Assembly (NCBI RefSeq): GCF_051014445.1 | Contig: NC_135134.1 | Location: 3,749,672-3,813,671 of the forward strand | Length of the DNA: 64,000 nt | DNA from: Colletes latitarsis | Lineage: Eukaryota; Arthropoda; Insecta; Hymenoptera; Colletidae | Reading direction: 5' to 3' | Shown here: positions 14,168 to 29,400 of the stretch, piece after piece | How the letters are laid out: the number at the start of each line of letters is the position of its first letter | Numbering within the stretch: position 1 is the first letter of the stretch | Notes under the pieces: generated by a model | What the model saw: only the letters and a program-made list of their open reading frames with translations | Database searches by the model: none | Told to the model about the DNA's origin: nothing | Program-made: the position numbers and the translations under genes

Positions 14168-16949
14168 TTCGATGAATATTTTAGAGAATGACTCATGTTA
14201 GATCTAGGTCAGGTCTGGGATTTGCTCTCATCAGTCTCGTACATTCGCATATTTCTCATGCTTGATGGCCAGATTCTGGGCTTTTTCTGGTATGGATCAC
14301 GTAGGAATGTGGTACCCCACTGAAACAGTCCATTAAACCTGGTTTCGATCAATATTTTAGAGGATAACGCAAGTTAGGTCAAGGTTAGGCCTGGGATTTT
14401 CCCTCATCAGACACATACTTTCGCATTCTTCACATACTTGTTGAACGGATCCTGGGTTTTTTCTGGTTTGGAACACGTAGTAATGTGGTACCACACTGAA
14501 AAAGTCCATTAAGCCTGGATTCGATGAATATTTTAGAGAATGACCCATGTTAGATCTAGGTCAGGTCTGGGATTTGCTCTCATCAGTCTCGTACTTTCGC
14601 ATATTTCTCATGCTTGATGGCCAGATTCTGGGCTTTTTCTGGTATGGATCCCGTAGTAATGTGGTACCACACTGAAACAGTCCATTAAACCTGGTTTCGA
14701 TCAATATTTTAGAGGATAACGCAAGTTATGTCTGCGATATGTTCGGGATTTGCCCTCGTCAGGCTCATACTTTCGCATTCTCCACATACTTGTTGACCAG
14801 ATCCTGGGTTTTTTCTGGTTTGGAACACGTAGTAATGTGGTACCACACTGAAAAAGTCCATTAAACCTGGATTCGATGAATATTTTAGAGGATACGCAAG
14901 TTAGGTCTGGGATAGGTCTGGGATTTGCCCTCGTCAGGCTCATACTTTCGCATTCTCCACATACTTGTTGACGAGATCCTGGGTTTTTCCTGGTTTGGAT
15001 CGCGTAGTAGTGTGGTACCACACTGAAACATTCAATTAAACCTGGTTTCGATCAATATTTTAGAGGATAACGCATGTTATATCTAGGTTGGGCCTGGGAT
15101 TTGCCCTCATCAGACACATTCTTTCGCATTGTCCACATACTTGTTAAACAGATCCTGGGCTTTTTCTGGATTGGATCACGTAGTAATGTGGTGCCACACT
15201 GAAACAGTAAATTAATCCTGGTTTCGATCAATATTTTATAGGATAACGCAAGTTAGGTCTGGGATAGGTCCGGGATTTGCCCTCAGCAGGCTCATACTTT
15301 CGCATATTTCTCATACTTGATGGCCAGATCCTGGGCTTTCTCTGAATTGCATCACGTAGTAATGTGGTACCACACTGAAACAGTCAATTAAACCTGGTTT
15401 CGATCAATATTTTAGAGGATAACGCATGTTATATCTAGGTTGGGCCTGGGATTTGCCTTCATCAGACACATACTTTCGCATTCTCCACATACTTGTTAAA
15501 CAGATCCTGGGCTTTTTCTGGATTGGATCACGTAGTAATGTGGTGCCACACTGAGACAGTAAATTAATCCTGGTTTCGATCAATATTTTAGAGGATAACG
15601 CATGTTATATCTAGGTTGGGCCTGGGATTTGCCCTCATCAGACACATACTTTCGCATTCTCCACATACTTGTTGACGAGATCCTGGGTTTTTTTCTGGTT
15701 TGGATCACGTAGTAATGTGGTACCACACTGAAACAGTCCATTAAACCTGGTTTCGATCAATATTTTAGAGGATATCGCAAGTTAGGTCTAGGTTAGGCCT
15801 GGGATTTTCCCTCATCAGACACATACTTTCGCATTCTTCACATACTTGATGAACAGATCCGGGGTTTTTTCTGATTTGGATCACGTAGTAATGTGGTACC
15901 ACAATGAAACAGTCCATTAAACCTGGTTTCGATCAATATTTTAGAGGATAACGCATGTTATGTCTGGGATAGGTCTGGGACTTGCCCTCGTCAGGCTCAA
16001 ACATTCGCATTCTCCACATACTTGTTGACGAGATCCTGGGTTTTTTCTGGTTTGGATCGCGTAGTAATGTGGTACCACACTGAAACATTCAATTAAATCT
16101 GGTGTTGATAAATATTTTTGAGGATAACGCATGTTAGGTCTTGGTTAGGCCTGGGATTCTCCCTCACCAGACACATACTTTCGCATTCTTCACATACTTG
16201 TTGAACAGATCCTGGGTTTTTTCTGGTTGGGATCACGCAGTAATGTGGTACCACACTGAAGCAGTCCATTAAACCTGGTTTCGATCAATATTTTAGAGGA
16301 TATCGCAAGTTAGGTCTAGGTTAGGCCTGGGATTTTCCCTCATCCGACACATACTTTCGCATTCTTCACATACTTGTTGAACAGATCCTGGGTTTTTTCT
16401 GGTTTGGATCACGCAGTAATGTGGTACCACACTGAAAGAGTCCATTAAACCTGGTTTCGATCAATATTTTAGAGGGTAACGCATGTTATGTCTCGGATAG
16501 GTCTGGGATTTGCCCTCGTCAGACACATACTTTCGCATTCTTCACATACTTGTTGAACAGATCCTGGGTTTTTTCTGGTTTGGATCACGTAGTAATGTGG
16601 TACCACACTGAAACAGTCCGTTAAACCTGGTTTCGATCAATATTTTAGAGGATAACGCATGTTATGTCTGGGATAGGTCTGGGATTTGCCCTCGCCAGGC
16701 TCATACATTCGCATTCTCCACATACTTGTTGACGAGATCCTGGGTTTTTTCTGGTTTGGATCGCGTAGTAATGTGGTACCACACTGAAACATTCAATTAA
16801 ATCTGGTCTTGATAAATATTTTAGAGGATAACGCATGTTAGGTCTGGGTTAGGTTTAGGATTTGTCCTCAGCAGGCTCATACTTTCGCATACTTCTCATA
16901 CTTGATGGCCAGATCGTGGGTTTTTTCTGGTTTGGATCACGTAGTAATG

Positions 16950-19250
16950 TGGTACCACACCGAAAAAGTCCACTAAACCTGGTTTCGATGAATATATTAG
17001 AGAATAACTCATGTTAGGTCTAGGTTAGGTCTGGGATTTGCTCTCATCAGGCTCGTACTTTCGCATATTTCTCATACTTGTTGAACAGATCCCTGGCTAT
17101 TTCTGGTTTGGATGACGTAGTAATGTGGTACCACACTGAAACAGTCAATTAAACCTGGTTTCGATCAATATTTTAGAGGATAACGCATGTTATGTCTAGG
17201 CTGAGCTTGGGATTTGCCCTCATCAGACACATATTTTCGCGTTCTACACATACCTGTTAAACAGATCCTGGGTATTTTTCTGGTTTGGATCAGGTGGTAA
17301 TGTGGTACCACACTGAAACATTCAATTAAATCTGGTCTTGATAAATATTTTAGAGGATGACGCGTGTTAGGTCTGGGTTAGGTCTAGGATTTGTCCTCAG
17401 CAGGCTCATACTTTCGCATACTTCTCATACTTGTTGGCCAAATCCTGGGCTTTTTCTGGATTGGATCACGTAGTAATGTGGTACCACACTGAAACAGTCA
17501 ATTAAACCTGGTTTCGATCAATATTTTAGAGGATAACGCATGTTATGTCTAGGTTGGGCCTGGGATTTGCCCTCATCAGACACATACTTTCGCATTCTTC
17601 ACATACTTGTTGAACAGATCCTGGGTTTTTTCTGGTCTGGATCGCGTAGTAATGTGGTACCACACTGAAACATTCAATTAAACCTGGTTTCGATCAATAT
17701 TTTAGAGGATAACGCAAGTTAGGTCTGGGTTAGGTCTAGGATTTGCTCTCATCGGGCTCGTACTTTCGCATATTTCTCATACTTGTTGCACAGATCCCTG
17801 GCTATTTCTGGTTTGGATCAAGTACTAATGTGGTACCACACTGAAACAGTAAATTAAACCTGGTTTCGGTCAATATTTTAGAGGATAACGCAAGTTAGGT
17901 CTGGGATAGGTCCGGGATTTGCCCTCATCAGGGTAATTTTTTCGCATTTTTCACATACTTGTTGAACAGATCCCTGGCTATTTCTGGTTTGGATCACGTA
18001 GTAATGTGGTACCACACTGAAACATTCAATTAAATCTGGTCTTGATAAATATTTTAGAGGATAACGCGTGTTAGGTCTGGGTTAGGTCTAGGATTTGTCC
18101 TCAGCAGGCTCATACTTTCGCATACTTCTCATACTTGTTGGCCAGATCCTGGGTTTTTTCTGGTTTGGATCACGTAGTAATGTGGTACCACACTGAAACA
18201 GTCCATTAAACCTGGTTTCGATCAATATTTTAGAGGATAGCGCATGTTATGTCTAGTTTAGGCCGGGGATTTGCCGTCATCAGACACATACTTTCGCATT
18301 CTTCACATACTTGTTGAACAGATCCTGGGTTTTTTCTGGTTTGGAGCGCGTAGTAATGTGGTACCACTCTAAAACAGTCCATTAAACCTGGTTTAGATCA
18401 ATATTTTAGAGGATAAGGCATGTTAGGTCTGGGTTTGGTCTGGGATTTGCCCTCAGCAGGCTCATACTTTCGCATATTTCTCATACTTGATGGCCAGATC
18501 CTGGGCTTTCTCTGGATTGCATCACGTAGAAGTGTGGTACCACACTGGAACAGTCCATTGAACCTGGTTTCGATCAATATTTTAGAGGATAACGCAAGTT
18601 AGGTCTAGGTTAGGCCTGGGATCTTCCCTCAGACACATACTTTCGCATTCTTCACATACTTGTTGAACGGATCCTGGGTTTTTTCAGGTTTGGATCACGT
18701 AGTAATGTGGTACCACACTGAAACATTCAATTAAATCTGGTCTTGATAAGTATTTTAGAGGATAACGCATGTTAGGTCTGGGATAGGTCTGGGATTTGCC
18801 CTCGTCGGGCTCATACTTTCGCATTCTCCACATACTTGTTGACGAGATCCTGGGTTTTTTCTGGTTTGGATCGCGTAGTAATGTGGTACCACGCTGAAAC
18901 ATTCAATTAAATCTGGTCTTGATAAATATTTTAGAGGATAACGCATGTTAGGTCTGGGTTAGGTCTAGGATTTGTCCTCAGCAGGCTCATACTTTCGCAT
19001 ACTTCTCATACTTGATGTCCAGTTCGTGGGCTTTTTCTGAATTGGATCACGTAGTAATGTGGCACCACACTGAAACAGACCTTTAAACCTGGTTTCGATC
19101 AATATTTTAGAGGATATCGCAAATTAGGTCTAGGTTAGGCCTGGGATTTTCCCTCATCAGACACATACTTTCGCATTCTTCACATACTTGTTGAACAGAT
19201 CCTGGGTTTTTTCTGGTTTGGATCACGCAGTAATGTGGTACCACACTGAA
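16950..19250. repeat. Satellite block paralogous to 36,749-39,229
   Basis: The monomer order and rare variants here recur about 19.8-20.0 kb downstream. Shared markers are ATGTCTAGGCTGAGCTTGGG at about 17,190 and 36,989, the GATCAAGTACTAATGTGG variant, and the GGAGCGCGTAGTAATGTGG variant. The offset grows from 19,799 to 19,976, so the downstream block has one extra monomer plus one base. The first insertion (425 bp plus its target duplication) lies between the two blocks. Confidence 0.75.
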
Positions 19251-20439
19251 ACAGTCAATTAAACCTGGTTTCGATCAATATTTTAGAGGATAACGCATGT
19301 TATGTCTAGGTTGGGTTTGGGATTTGCCCTCATCAGACACATATTTTCGCGTTCTACACATACCTGTTAAACAGATCCTGGGTATTTTTCTGGTTTGGAT
19401 CAGGTGGTAATGTGGTACCACACTGAAACATTCAATTAAATCTGGTCTTGATAAATATTTTAGAGGATAACACGTGTTAGGTCTGGGTTAGGTCTAGGAT
19501 TTGTCCTCAGCAGGCTCATACTTTCGCATACTTCTCATACTTGTTGGCCAGATCCTGGGCTTTTTCTGGATAGGATCACGTAGTAATGTGGTACCACACT
19601 GAAACAGTCAATTAAACCTGGTTTCGATCAATATTTTAGAGGATAACGCAAGTTAGGTCTGGGTTAGGTCTAGGATTTGCTCTCATCGGGCTCGTACTTT
19701 CGCATATTTCTCATACTTGTTGCACAGATCCCTGGCTATTTCTGGTTTGGATCACGTACTAATGTGGTACCACACTGAAACAGTAAATTAAACCTGGTTT
19801 CGATCAATATTTTAGAGGATAACGCAAGTTAGGTCTGGGATAGGTCCGGGATTTGCCCTCATCAGGGTAATTTTTTCGCATTTTTCACATACTTGTTGAA
19901 CAGATCCCTGGCTATTTCTGGTTTGGATCACGTAGTAATGTGGTACCACACTGAAACAGTCAAGTAAACCTGGTTTCGATCAATATTTTAGAGGATAACG
20001 CATGTTATGTCTCGGATAGGTCTGGGATTTGCCCTCGTCAGGCTCATACTTTCGCATTCTCCACATACTTGTTGACGAGACCCTGGGTTTTTTCTGGTTT
20101 GGATCACGTAGTAATGTGGTACCACCCTGAAACAGTCCATTAAACCTGGTTTCGATGAATATTTTAGAGGATAACGCATGTTATGTCTAGTTTAGGCCGG
20201 GGATTTGCCGTCATCAGACACATATTTTCGCGTTCTACACATACCTGTTAAACAGATCCTGGGTATTTTTCTGGTTTGGATCACGTAATAATGTGGTACC
20301 ACTCTAAAACAGTCCATTAAACCTGGTTTCGATCAATATTTCAGAGGATAAGGCATGTTAGGCCTGGGTTAGGTCTGGGATTTGCCCTCAGCAGGCTCAT
20401 ACCTTCGCTTATTTCTCATACTTGATGGGCCGATCCTGG

Positions 20440-23400
20440 GCTTTCTCTGGATTGCATCACGTAGAAATGTGCCACCACACTGGAACAGTCCATTAAACCT
20501 GGTTTCGATCAATATTTTAGAGGATAACGCAAGTTAGGTCTAGGTTAGGCCTGGGATTTTCCCTCAGACACATACTTTCGCATTCTTCACATACTTGTTG
20601 AACGGGTCCTGGGTTTTCTCTGGTTTGGATCGCGTAGTAATGTGGTACCACACCGAAAAGGTCCATTAAACCTGGTTTCGATGAATATTTTAGAGAATAA
20701 CTCATGTTATGTCTAGGTTAGGTCTGGGAATTGCTCTCATCAGGCTCGTACTTTCGCATATTTCTCATACTTGTTGAACAGATCCCTGGCTATTTCTGGT
20801 TTGGATCACGTAGTAATGTGGTACCACACAGAAACAGTCAATTAAACCTGGTTTCGATCAATATTTTAGGGGATAACGCATGTTATGTCTGGGATAGGTC
20901 CGGGATTTGACCTCATCAGGGTAATATTTTCGCATTTTTCACATACTTGTTGAACAGATCCCTGGCTATTTCTGGTTTGGATTACGTAGTAATGTGGTAC
21001 CACACTGAAACAGTCAATTAAACCTGGTTTCGATCAATATTTTAGAGGATAACGCATGTTATGTCTAGGTTGGGCTTGGGATTTGCCCTCATCAGACACA
21101 TATTTTCGCGTTCTACACATACCTGTTAAACAGATCCAGGGTATTTTTCTGTTTTGGATCAGGTGGTAATGTGGTACCACACTGAAACAGTCGATTAAAC
21201 CAGGTTTCGATCAATATTTTTGAGGATAACGCATGTTAGGTCTTGGTTAGGCCTGGGATTTTCCCTCATCAGACACATACTTTCGCATTCTCCACATACT
21301 TGTTGAACGGATCCTGGGTTTTTTCTGGTTTGGATCACGTAGTAATGCGGTACCACACTGAAATAGTAAATTAAACCTGGTTTCGATCAATATTTTAGAG
21401 GATAACGCAAGTTATGTCTGGGATAGGTCTGGGATTTGCCCTCGTCAGGCTCATACTTTCGCATTCTCCACATACTTGTTGACGAGATCCTGGGTTTTTT
21501 CTGGTTTGGATCACGTAGTAATGTGGTATCACACAGAAACAGTCCATTAAACCTGGTTTCGATCAATATTTTATAGGATAACGCATGTTATGTCTAGGTT
21601 GGTCCTGGGATTTTCCCTCATCAGACACATACTTTCGCATTCTCCACATACTTGTTAAACAGATCCTGGGTTTTTTCTGGTTTGGATCACGTAGTAATGT
21701 GGTACCACACTGAAACATTCAATTAAACCTGGTTTCCATCAATATTTTAGAGGACAACGCAAGTTAGGTCTGGGATAGGACTGGGATTTGCCCTCATCAG
21801 GGTCATATTTTCGCACTTTTCACATACTTGTTGAACAGATCCCTGGCTATTTCTGGTTTGGATCACGTAGTAATATGGTACCACACTGAAACAGTCAATT
21901 AAACCTGGTTTCGATCAATATTTTAGAGGATAACGCATGTTATGTCTAGGTTGGGCCTGGGATTTACCCTCGTCAGACACATACTTTCGCATTCTCCACA
22001 TACCTGTTTAGCAGATCCTGGGAATTTTTCTGGTTCGGATCAGGTAGTAATGTGGTACCACACTGAAACAGTCCATTAAACCTGGTTTCGATCACTATTT
22101 TATAGGATAACGCATGTTATGTCTAGTTTAGGCCGGGGATTTGCCCTCATCAGACACATCCTTTCGCATTCTCCACATACTTGTTGAACGGATCCTGGGT
22201 TTTTTCTGGTTTGGATCACGTAGTAATGCGGTACCGCACTGAAGCGTTCAATTAAACCTGGTTTCGGTCAGTATATTTGAGGATGACGCATGTTAGGTCT
22301 GGGATAGGACTGGTATTTGCCCTCATCAGGGTCATATATTCGCATTTTTCACATACTTGTTGAACAGATCCCTGGCTATTTCTGGTTTGGATCACATAGT
22401 AATGTGGTACCACACTGAAAGAGTCAATTAAACCTGGTTTCGATCAATATTTTAGAGGATAACGCATGTTATGTCTAGGTTGGGCCTGGGATTTGCCCTC
22501 ATCAGACACATACTTTCGCATTCTCCACATACATGTTGAACGGAACCTGGGTTTTTTCTGGTTTGGATCACGTAGTAATGCGGTACCACACTGAAACATT
22601 CAATTAAATCTGGTCTTGATAAATATTTTAGAGGATAACGCATGTTAGGTCTGGGTTAGGTCTAGGATTTGCCCTCATCAGGGTCATAATTTCGCATAAT
22701 TCTCATACTTGATGGCCAGATCCTGGGCTTTTTCTGGTTTGGATCGCGTAGTAATGTGGTACCACACTGAAACAGTCCACTAAACCTGGTTTCGATCAAT
22801 ATTTTAGAGGATAACGCATGTTATGTCTAGGTTGGGCCTGGGATTTGCCCTCATCAGACACATACTTTCGCATTCTCCACAAACTTGTTAAGCAGATCCT
22901 GGGCTTTTTCTGGATTGGATCACGTAGTAATGTGGTGCCACACTGAAACAGTAAATTAAACCTGGTTTCGATCAATATTTTAGAGGATAACGCAAGTTAG
23001 GTCTGGGATAGGTCCGGGATTTGCCCTCATCAGGGTCATATTTTCGCATTTTTCACATACTTGTTGAACAGATCCCTGGCTATTTCTGGCTTGGATTACG
23101 TAGTAATGTGGTACCACACTGAAACAGTCAATTAAACCTGGTTTCGATCAATATTTTAGAGGATAACACATGTTATGTCTAGGTTGGGCTTGTGATTTGA
23201 CGTCATCAGACACATACTTTCGCATTCTCCACATACTTGTTAAACAGATTCTGGGTTTTTTCTGGTTTGGATCACGTAGTAATGTGGTACCACAATGAAA
23301 CAGTCCATTAAACCTGGTTTCGATCAATATTTTTGAGGATAACGCATGTTAGGTCTTTGTTAGGGTTGGGATTTTCCCTCATCAGACACATACTTTCGCA

Positions 23401-25386
23401 TTCTCCACATACTTGTTGACGAGATCCTGGGTCTTTTCTGGTTTGGATCACGTAGTAATGTGGTACCACACTGAAACAGTCCATTAAACCTGGTTTCGAT
23501 CAATATTTTAGAGGATAACGCAAGTTAGGTCTAGGTTAGGCCTGGGATTTTCCCTCATCAGACACATACTTTCGCATTCTTCACATACTTGTTGAACAGA
23601 TCCTGGGTTTTTTCTGGTTTGGATCGCGTAGAAATGTGGTACCACACTGAAACATACAATTAAATCTGGTCTTGATAAATATTTTAGAGGATAACGCATG
23701 TTAGGTCTGGGTTAGGTCTAGGATTTGTCCTCATCAGGGTAATATTTTCGCATTTTTCACATACTTGTTGAACACATCCCTGGCTATTTCTGGTTTGGAT
23801 CACGTAGTAATGTGGTACCACACTGAAACAGTCAATTAAACCTGGTTTCGATCAATATTTTAGAGGATAACGCAAGTTATGTCTGGGATAGGTTCGGTAT
23901 TTGCCCTCGTCAGGCTCATACTTCCGCATTCTCCACATACTTGTTGAACAGATCCTGGGTTTTTTCTGGTTTGGATCCCGTAGTAATGTGGTACCACACT
24001 GAAACAGTAAATTAAACCTGGTTTCGATCAATATTTTAGAGGATAACGCAAGTTATGTCTGGGATAGGTCTGGGATTTGCCCTCGTCAGGCTCATACTTT
24101 CGCATTCTCCATATACTTGTTGACGAGACCCTGGGTTTCTTCTGGTTTGGATCATGTAGTAATGTGGTACCACACTGAAACAGTCTTTTAAACCTGGTTT
24201 CGATCAATATTTTAGAGGATATCGCAAGTTAGGTCTAGGTTGGGCCTGGGATTTGCCCTCATCAGACACATACTTTCGCATTCTTCACATACTTGTTGAA
24301 CAGATCCTGGGTTTTTTCTGGTTTGGATCGCGTAGAAATGTGGTACCACACTGAAACATACAATTAAATCTGGTCTTGATAAATATTTTAGAGGATATCG
24401 CAAGTTAGGTCTAGGTTGGGCCTGGGATTTGCCCTCATCAGACACATACTTTCGCATTCTTCACATACTTGTTGAACAGATCCTGGGTTTTTTCTGGTTT
24501 GGATCGCGTAGTAATGTGGTACCACACTGAAACAGTAAATTAAACCTGGTTTCGATCAATATTTTAGAGGATAACGCAAGTTAGGTCTGGGATAGATCCG
24601 GGATTTGCCCACATCAGGGTCATATTTTCGCATTTTTCACATACTTGTTGAACAGATCCCAGGCTATTTCTGGTTTCGATCACGTAGTAATGTGGTACCA
24701 CACTGAAAGAGTCAATTAAACCTGGTTTCGATCAATATTTTAGAGGATAACGCATGTTATGTCTAGGTTGGGCCTGGGATTTGCCCTCAGCAGGCTCATA
24801 CTTTCGCATATTTCTCATACTTGATGGCCAGATCCTGGGCTTTTTCTGGACTGGATCACGTAGTAATGTGGTACCACACTGGAACAGTCCATTAAACCTG
24901 GTTTCGATCAATATTTTAGAGGATAACGCAAGTTAGGTCTGGGATAGCTCCGGGATTTGCGCTCATCAGGGTCATATTTTCGCATTTTTCACATACTTGT
25001 TGAACAGATCCCTGGCTATTTCTGGTTTGGATCACGTAGTAATATGGTACCACACTGAAACAGTCAATTAAACCTGGTTTCGATCAATATTTTAGAGGAT
25101 AACGCATGTTATGTCTAGGTTGGGCCTGGGATTTACCCTCGTCAGACACATACTTTCGCATTCTCCACATACCTGTTTAGCAGATCCTGGGAATTTTTCT
25201 GGTTTGGATCAGGTAGTAATGTGGTACCACACTGAAACAGTCCATTAAACCTGGTTTCGATCACTATTTTAGAGGATAACGCATGTTATGTCTAGTTTAG
25301 GCCGGGGATTTGCCCTCATCAGACACATCCTTTCGCATTCTCCACATACTTGTTGAACGGATCCTGGGTTTTTTCTGGTTTGGATC
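20440..25386. repeat. Higher-order satellite block, copy A
   Basis: This block of about 28 monomers recurs downstream at 26,424-30,666. The offset is 5,984 bp (34 x 176) for 20,440-22,675 and 5,280 bp (30 x 176) for 23,380-25,386. The change corresponds to exactly four monomers (22,676-23,379) that are missing from the downstream copy. Part of the block (about 19,965-23,562) recurs a third time at 60,403-64,000. Boundaries are by eye and good to a few tens of bases. Confidence 0.82.
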
Positions 25387-26423
25387 ACGTAGTAATGCGG
25401 TACCGCACTGAAGCGTTCAATTAAACCTGGTTTCGGTCAATATATTTGAGGATGACGCATGTTAGGTCTGGGATAGGACTGGTATTTGCCCTCATCAGGG
25501 TCATATATTCGCATTTTTCACATACTTGTTGAACAGATCCCTGGCTATTTCTGGTTTGGATCACATAGTAATGTGGTACCACACTGAAAGAGTCAATTAA
25601 ACCTGGTTTCGATCAATATTTTAGAGGATAACGCATGTTATGTCTAGGTTGGGCCTGGGATTTGCCCTCATCAGACACATACTTTCGCATTCTCCACATA
25701 CATGTTGAACGGAACCTGGGTTTTTTCTGGTTTGGATCACGTAGTAATGCGGTACCACACTGAAACATTCAATTAAATCTGGTCTTGATAAATATTTTAG
25801 AGGATAACGCATGTTAGGTCTGAGTTAGGTCTAGGATTTGCCCTCATCAGGGTCATAATTTCGCATAATTCTCATACTTGATGGCCAGATCCTGGGCTTT
25901 TTCTGGTTTGGATCACGTAGTAATGTGGTACCACACTGAAACAGACCATTAAACCTGGTTTCGATCAATATTTTAGAGGATAACGCATGTTATGTCTAGG
26001 TTGGGCCTGGGATTTGCCCTCAGCAGGCTCATACTTTCGCATATTTCTCATACTTGATGGCCAGATCCTGGGCTTTTTCTGGACTGGATCACGTAGTAAT
26101 GTGGTACCACACTGGAACAGTCCATTAAACCTGGTTTCGATCAATATTTTAGAGGATAACGCAAGTTAGGTCTGGGATAGATCCGGGATTTGCCCTCATC
26201 ACGGTCATATTTTCGCATTTTTCACATACTTGTTGAACAGATCCCAGGCTATTTCTGGTTTCGATCACGTAGTAATGTGGTACCACACTGAAAGAGTCAA
26301 TTAAACCTGGTTTCGATCAATATTTTAGAGGATAACGCATGTTATGTCTAGGTTGGGCCTGGGATTTGCCCTCAGCAGGCTCATACTTTCGCATATTTCT
26401 CATACTTGATGGCCAGATCCTGG

Positions 26424-29400
26424 GCTTTCTCTGGATTGCATCACGTAGAAATGTGCTACCACACTGGAACAGTCCATTAAACCTGGTTTCGATCAATATT
26501 TTAGAGGATAACGCAAGTTAGGTCTAGGTTAGGCCTGGGATTTTCCCTCAGACACATACTTTCGCATTCTTCACATACTTGTTGAACGGGTCCTGGGTTT
26601 TCTCTGGTTTGGATCACGTAGTAATGTGGTACCACACCGAAAAGGTCCATTAAACCTGGTTTCGATGAATATTTTAGAGAATAACTCATGTTATGTCTAG
26701 GTTAGGTCTGGGAATTGCTCTCATCAGGCTCGTACTTTCGCATATTTCTCATACTTGTTGAACAGATCCCTGGCTATTTCTGGTTTGGATCACGTAGTAA
26801 TGTGGTACCACACAGAAACAGTCAATTAAACCTGGTTTCGATCAATATTTTAGGGGATAACGCATGTTATGTCTGGGATAGGTCCGGGATTTGACCTCAT
26901 CAGGGTAATATTTTCGCATTTTTCACATACTTGTTGAACAGATCCCTGGCTATTTCTGGTTTGGATTACGTAGTAATGTGGTACCACACTGAAACAGTCA
27001 ATTAAACCTGGTTTCGATCAATATTTTAGAGGATAACGCATGTTATGTCTAGGTTGGGCTTGGGATTTGCCCTCATCAGACACATATTTTCGCGTTCTAC
27101 ACATACCTGTTAAACAGATCCAGGGTATTTTTCTGTTTTGGATCAGGTGGTAATGTGGGAGCACACTGAAACAGTCGATTAAACCAGGTTTCGATCAATA
27201 TTTTTGAGGATAACGCATGTTAGGTCTTGGTTAGGCCTGGGATTTTCCCTCATCAGACACATACTTTCGCATTCTCCACATACTTGTTGAACGGATCCTG
27301 GGTTTTTTCTGGTTTGGATCACGTAGTAATGCGGTACTACACTGAAATAGTAAATTAAACCTGGTTTCGATCAATATTTTAGAGGATAACGCAAGTTATG
27401 TCTGGGATAGGTCTGGGATTTGCCCTCGTCAGGCTCATACTTTCGCATTCTCCACATACTTGTTGACGAGATCCTGGGTTTTTTCTGGTTTGGATCACGT
27501 AGTAATGTGGTATCACACAGAAAGAGTCCATTAAACCTGGTTTCGATCAATATTTTATAGGATAACGCATGTTATGTCTAGGTTGGTCCTGGGATTTTCC
27601 CTCATCAGACACATACTTCCGCATTCTCCACATACTTGTTAAACAGATCCTGGGTTTTTTCTGGTTTGGATCACGTAGTAATGTGGTACCACACTGAAAC
27701 ATTCAATTAAACCTGGTTTCCATCAATATTTTAGAGGACAACGCAAGTTAGGTCTGGGATAGGACTGGGATTTGCCCTCATCAGGGTCATATTTTCGCAC
27801 TTTTCACATACTTGTTGAACAGATCCCTGGCTATTTCTGGTTTGGATCACGTAGTAATATGGTACCACACTGAAACAGTCAATTAAACCTGGTTTCGATC
27901 AATATTTTAGAGGATAACGCATGTTATGTCTAGGTTGGGCCTGGGATTTACCCTCGTCAGACACATACTTTCGCATTCTCCACATACCTGTTTAGCAGAT
28001 CCTGGGAATTTTTCTGGTTTGGATCAGGTAGTAATGTGGTACCACACTGAAACAGTCCATTAAACCTGGTTTCGATCACTATTTTATAGGATAACGCATG
28101 TTATGTCTAGTTTAGGCCGGGGATTTGCCCTCATCAGACACATCCTTTCGCATTCTCCACATACTTGTTGAACGGATCCTGGGTTTTTTCTGGTTTGGAT
28201 CACGTAGTAATGCGGTACCGCACTGAAGCATTCAATTAAACCTGGTTTCGGTCAGTATATTTGAGGATGACGCATGTTAGGTCTGGGATAGGACTGGTAT
28301 TTGCCCTCATCAGGGTCATATATTCGCATTTTTCACATACTTGTTGAACAGATCCCTGGCTATTTCTGGTTTGGATCACATAGTAATGTGGTACCACACT
28401 GAAAGAGTCAATTAGACCTGGTTTCGATCAATATTTTAGAGGATAACGCATGTTATGTCTAGGTTGGGCCTGGGATTTGCCCTCATCAGACACATACTTT
28501 CGCATTCTCCACATACATGTTGAACGGAACCTGGGTTTTTTCTGGTTTGGATCACGTAGTAATGCGGTACCACACTGAAACATTCAATTAAATCTGGTCT
28601 TGATAAATATTTTAGAGGATAACGCATGTTAGGTCTGGGTTAGGTCTAGGATTTGCCCTCATCAGACACATACTTTCGCATTCTCCACATACTTGTTGAC
28701 GAGATCCTGGGTTTTTTCTGGTTTGGATCACGTAGTAATGTGGTACCACACTGAAACAGTCCATTAAACCTGGTTTCGATCAATATTTTAGAGGATAACG
28801 CAAGTTAGGTCTAGGTTAGGCCTGGGATTTTCCCTCATCAGACACATACTTTCGCATTCTTCACATACTTGTTGAACAGATCCTGGGTTTTTTCTGGTTT
28901 GGATCGCGTAGAAATGTGGTACCACACTGAAACATACAATTAAATCTGGTCTTGATAAATATTTTAGAGGATAACGCATGTTAGGTCTGGGTTAGGTCTA
29001 GGATTTGTCCTCATCAGGGTAATATTTTCGCATTTTTCACATACTTGTTGAACACATCCCTGGCTATTTCTGGTTTGGATCACGTAGTAATGTGGTACCA
29101 CACTGAAACAGTCAATTAAACCTGGTTTCGATCAATATTTTAGAGGATAACGCAAGTTATGTCTGGGATAGGTTCGGTATTTGCCCTCGTCAGGCTCATA
29201 CTTCCGCATTCTCCACATACTTGTTGAACAGATCCTGGGTTTTTTCTGGTTTGGATCGCGTAGTAATGTGGTACCACACTGAAACAGTAAATTAAACCTG
29301 GTTTCGATCAATATTTTAGAGGATAACGCAAGTTATGTCTGGGATAGGTCTGGGATTTGCCCTCGTCAGGCTCATACTTTCGCATTCTACATATACTTGT

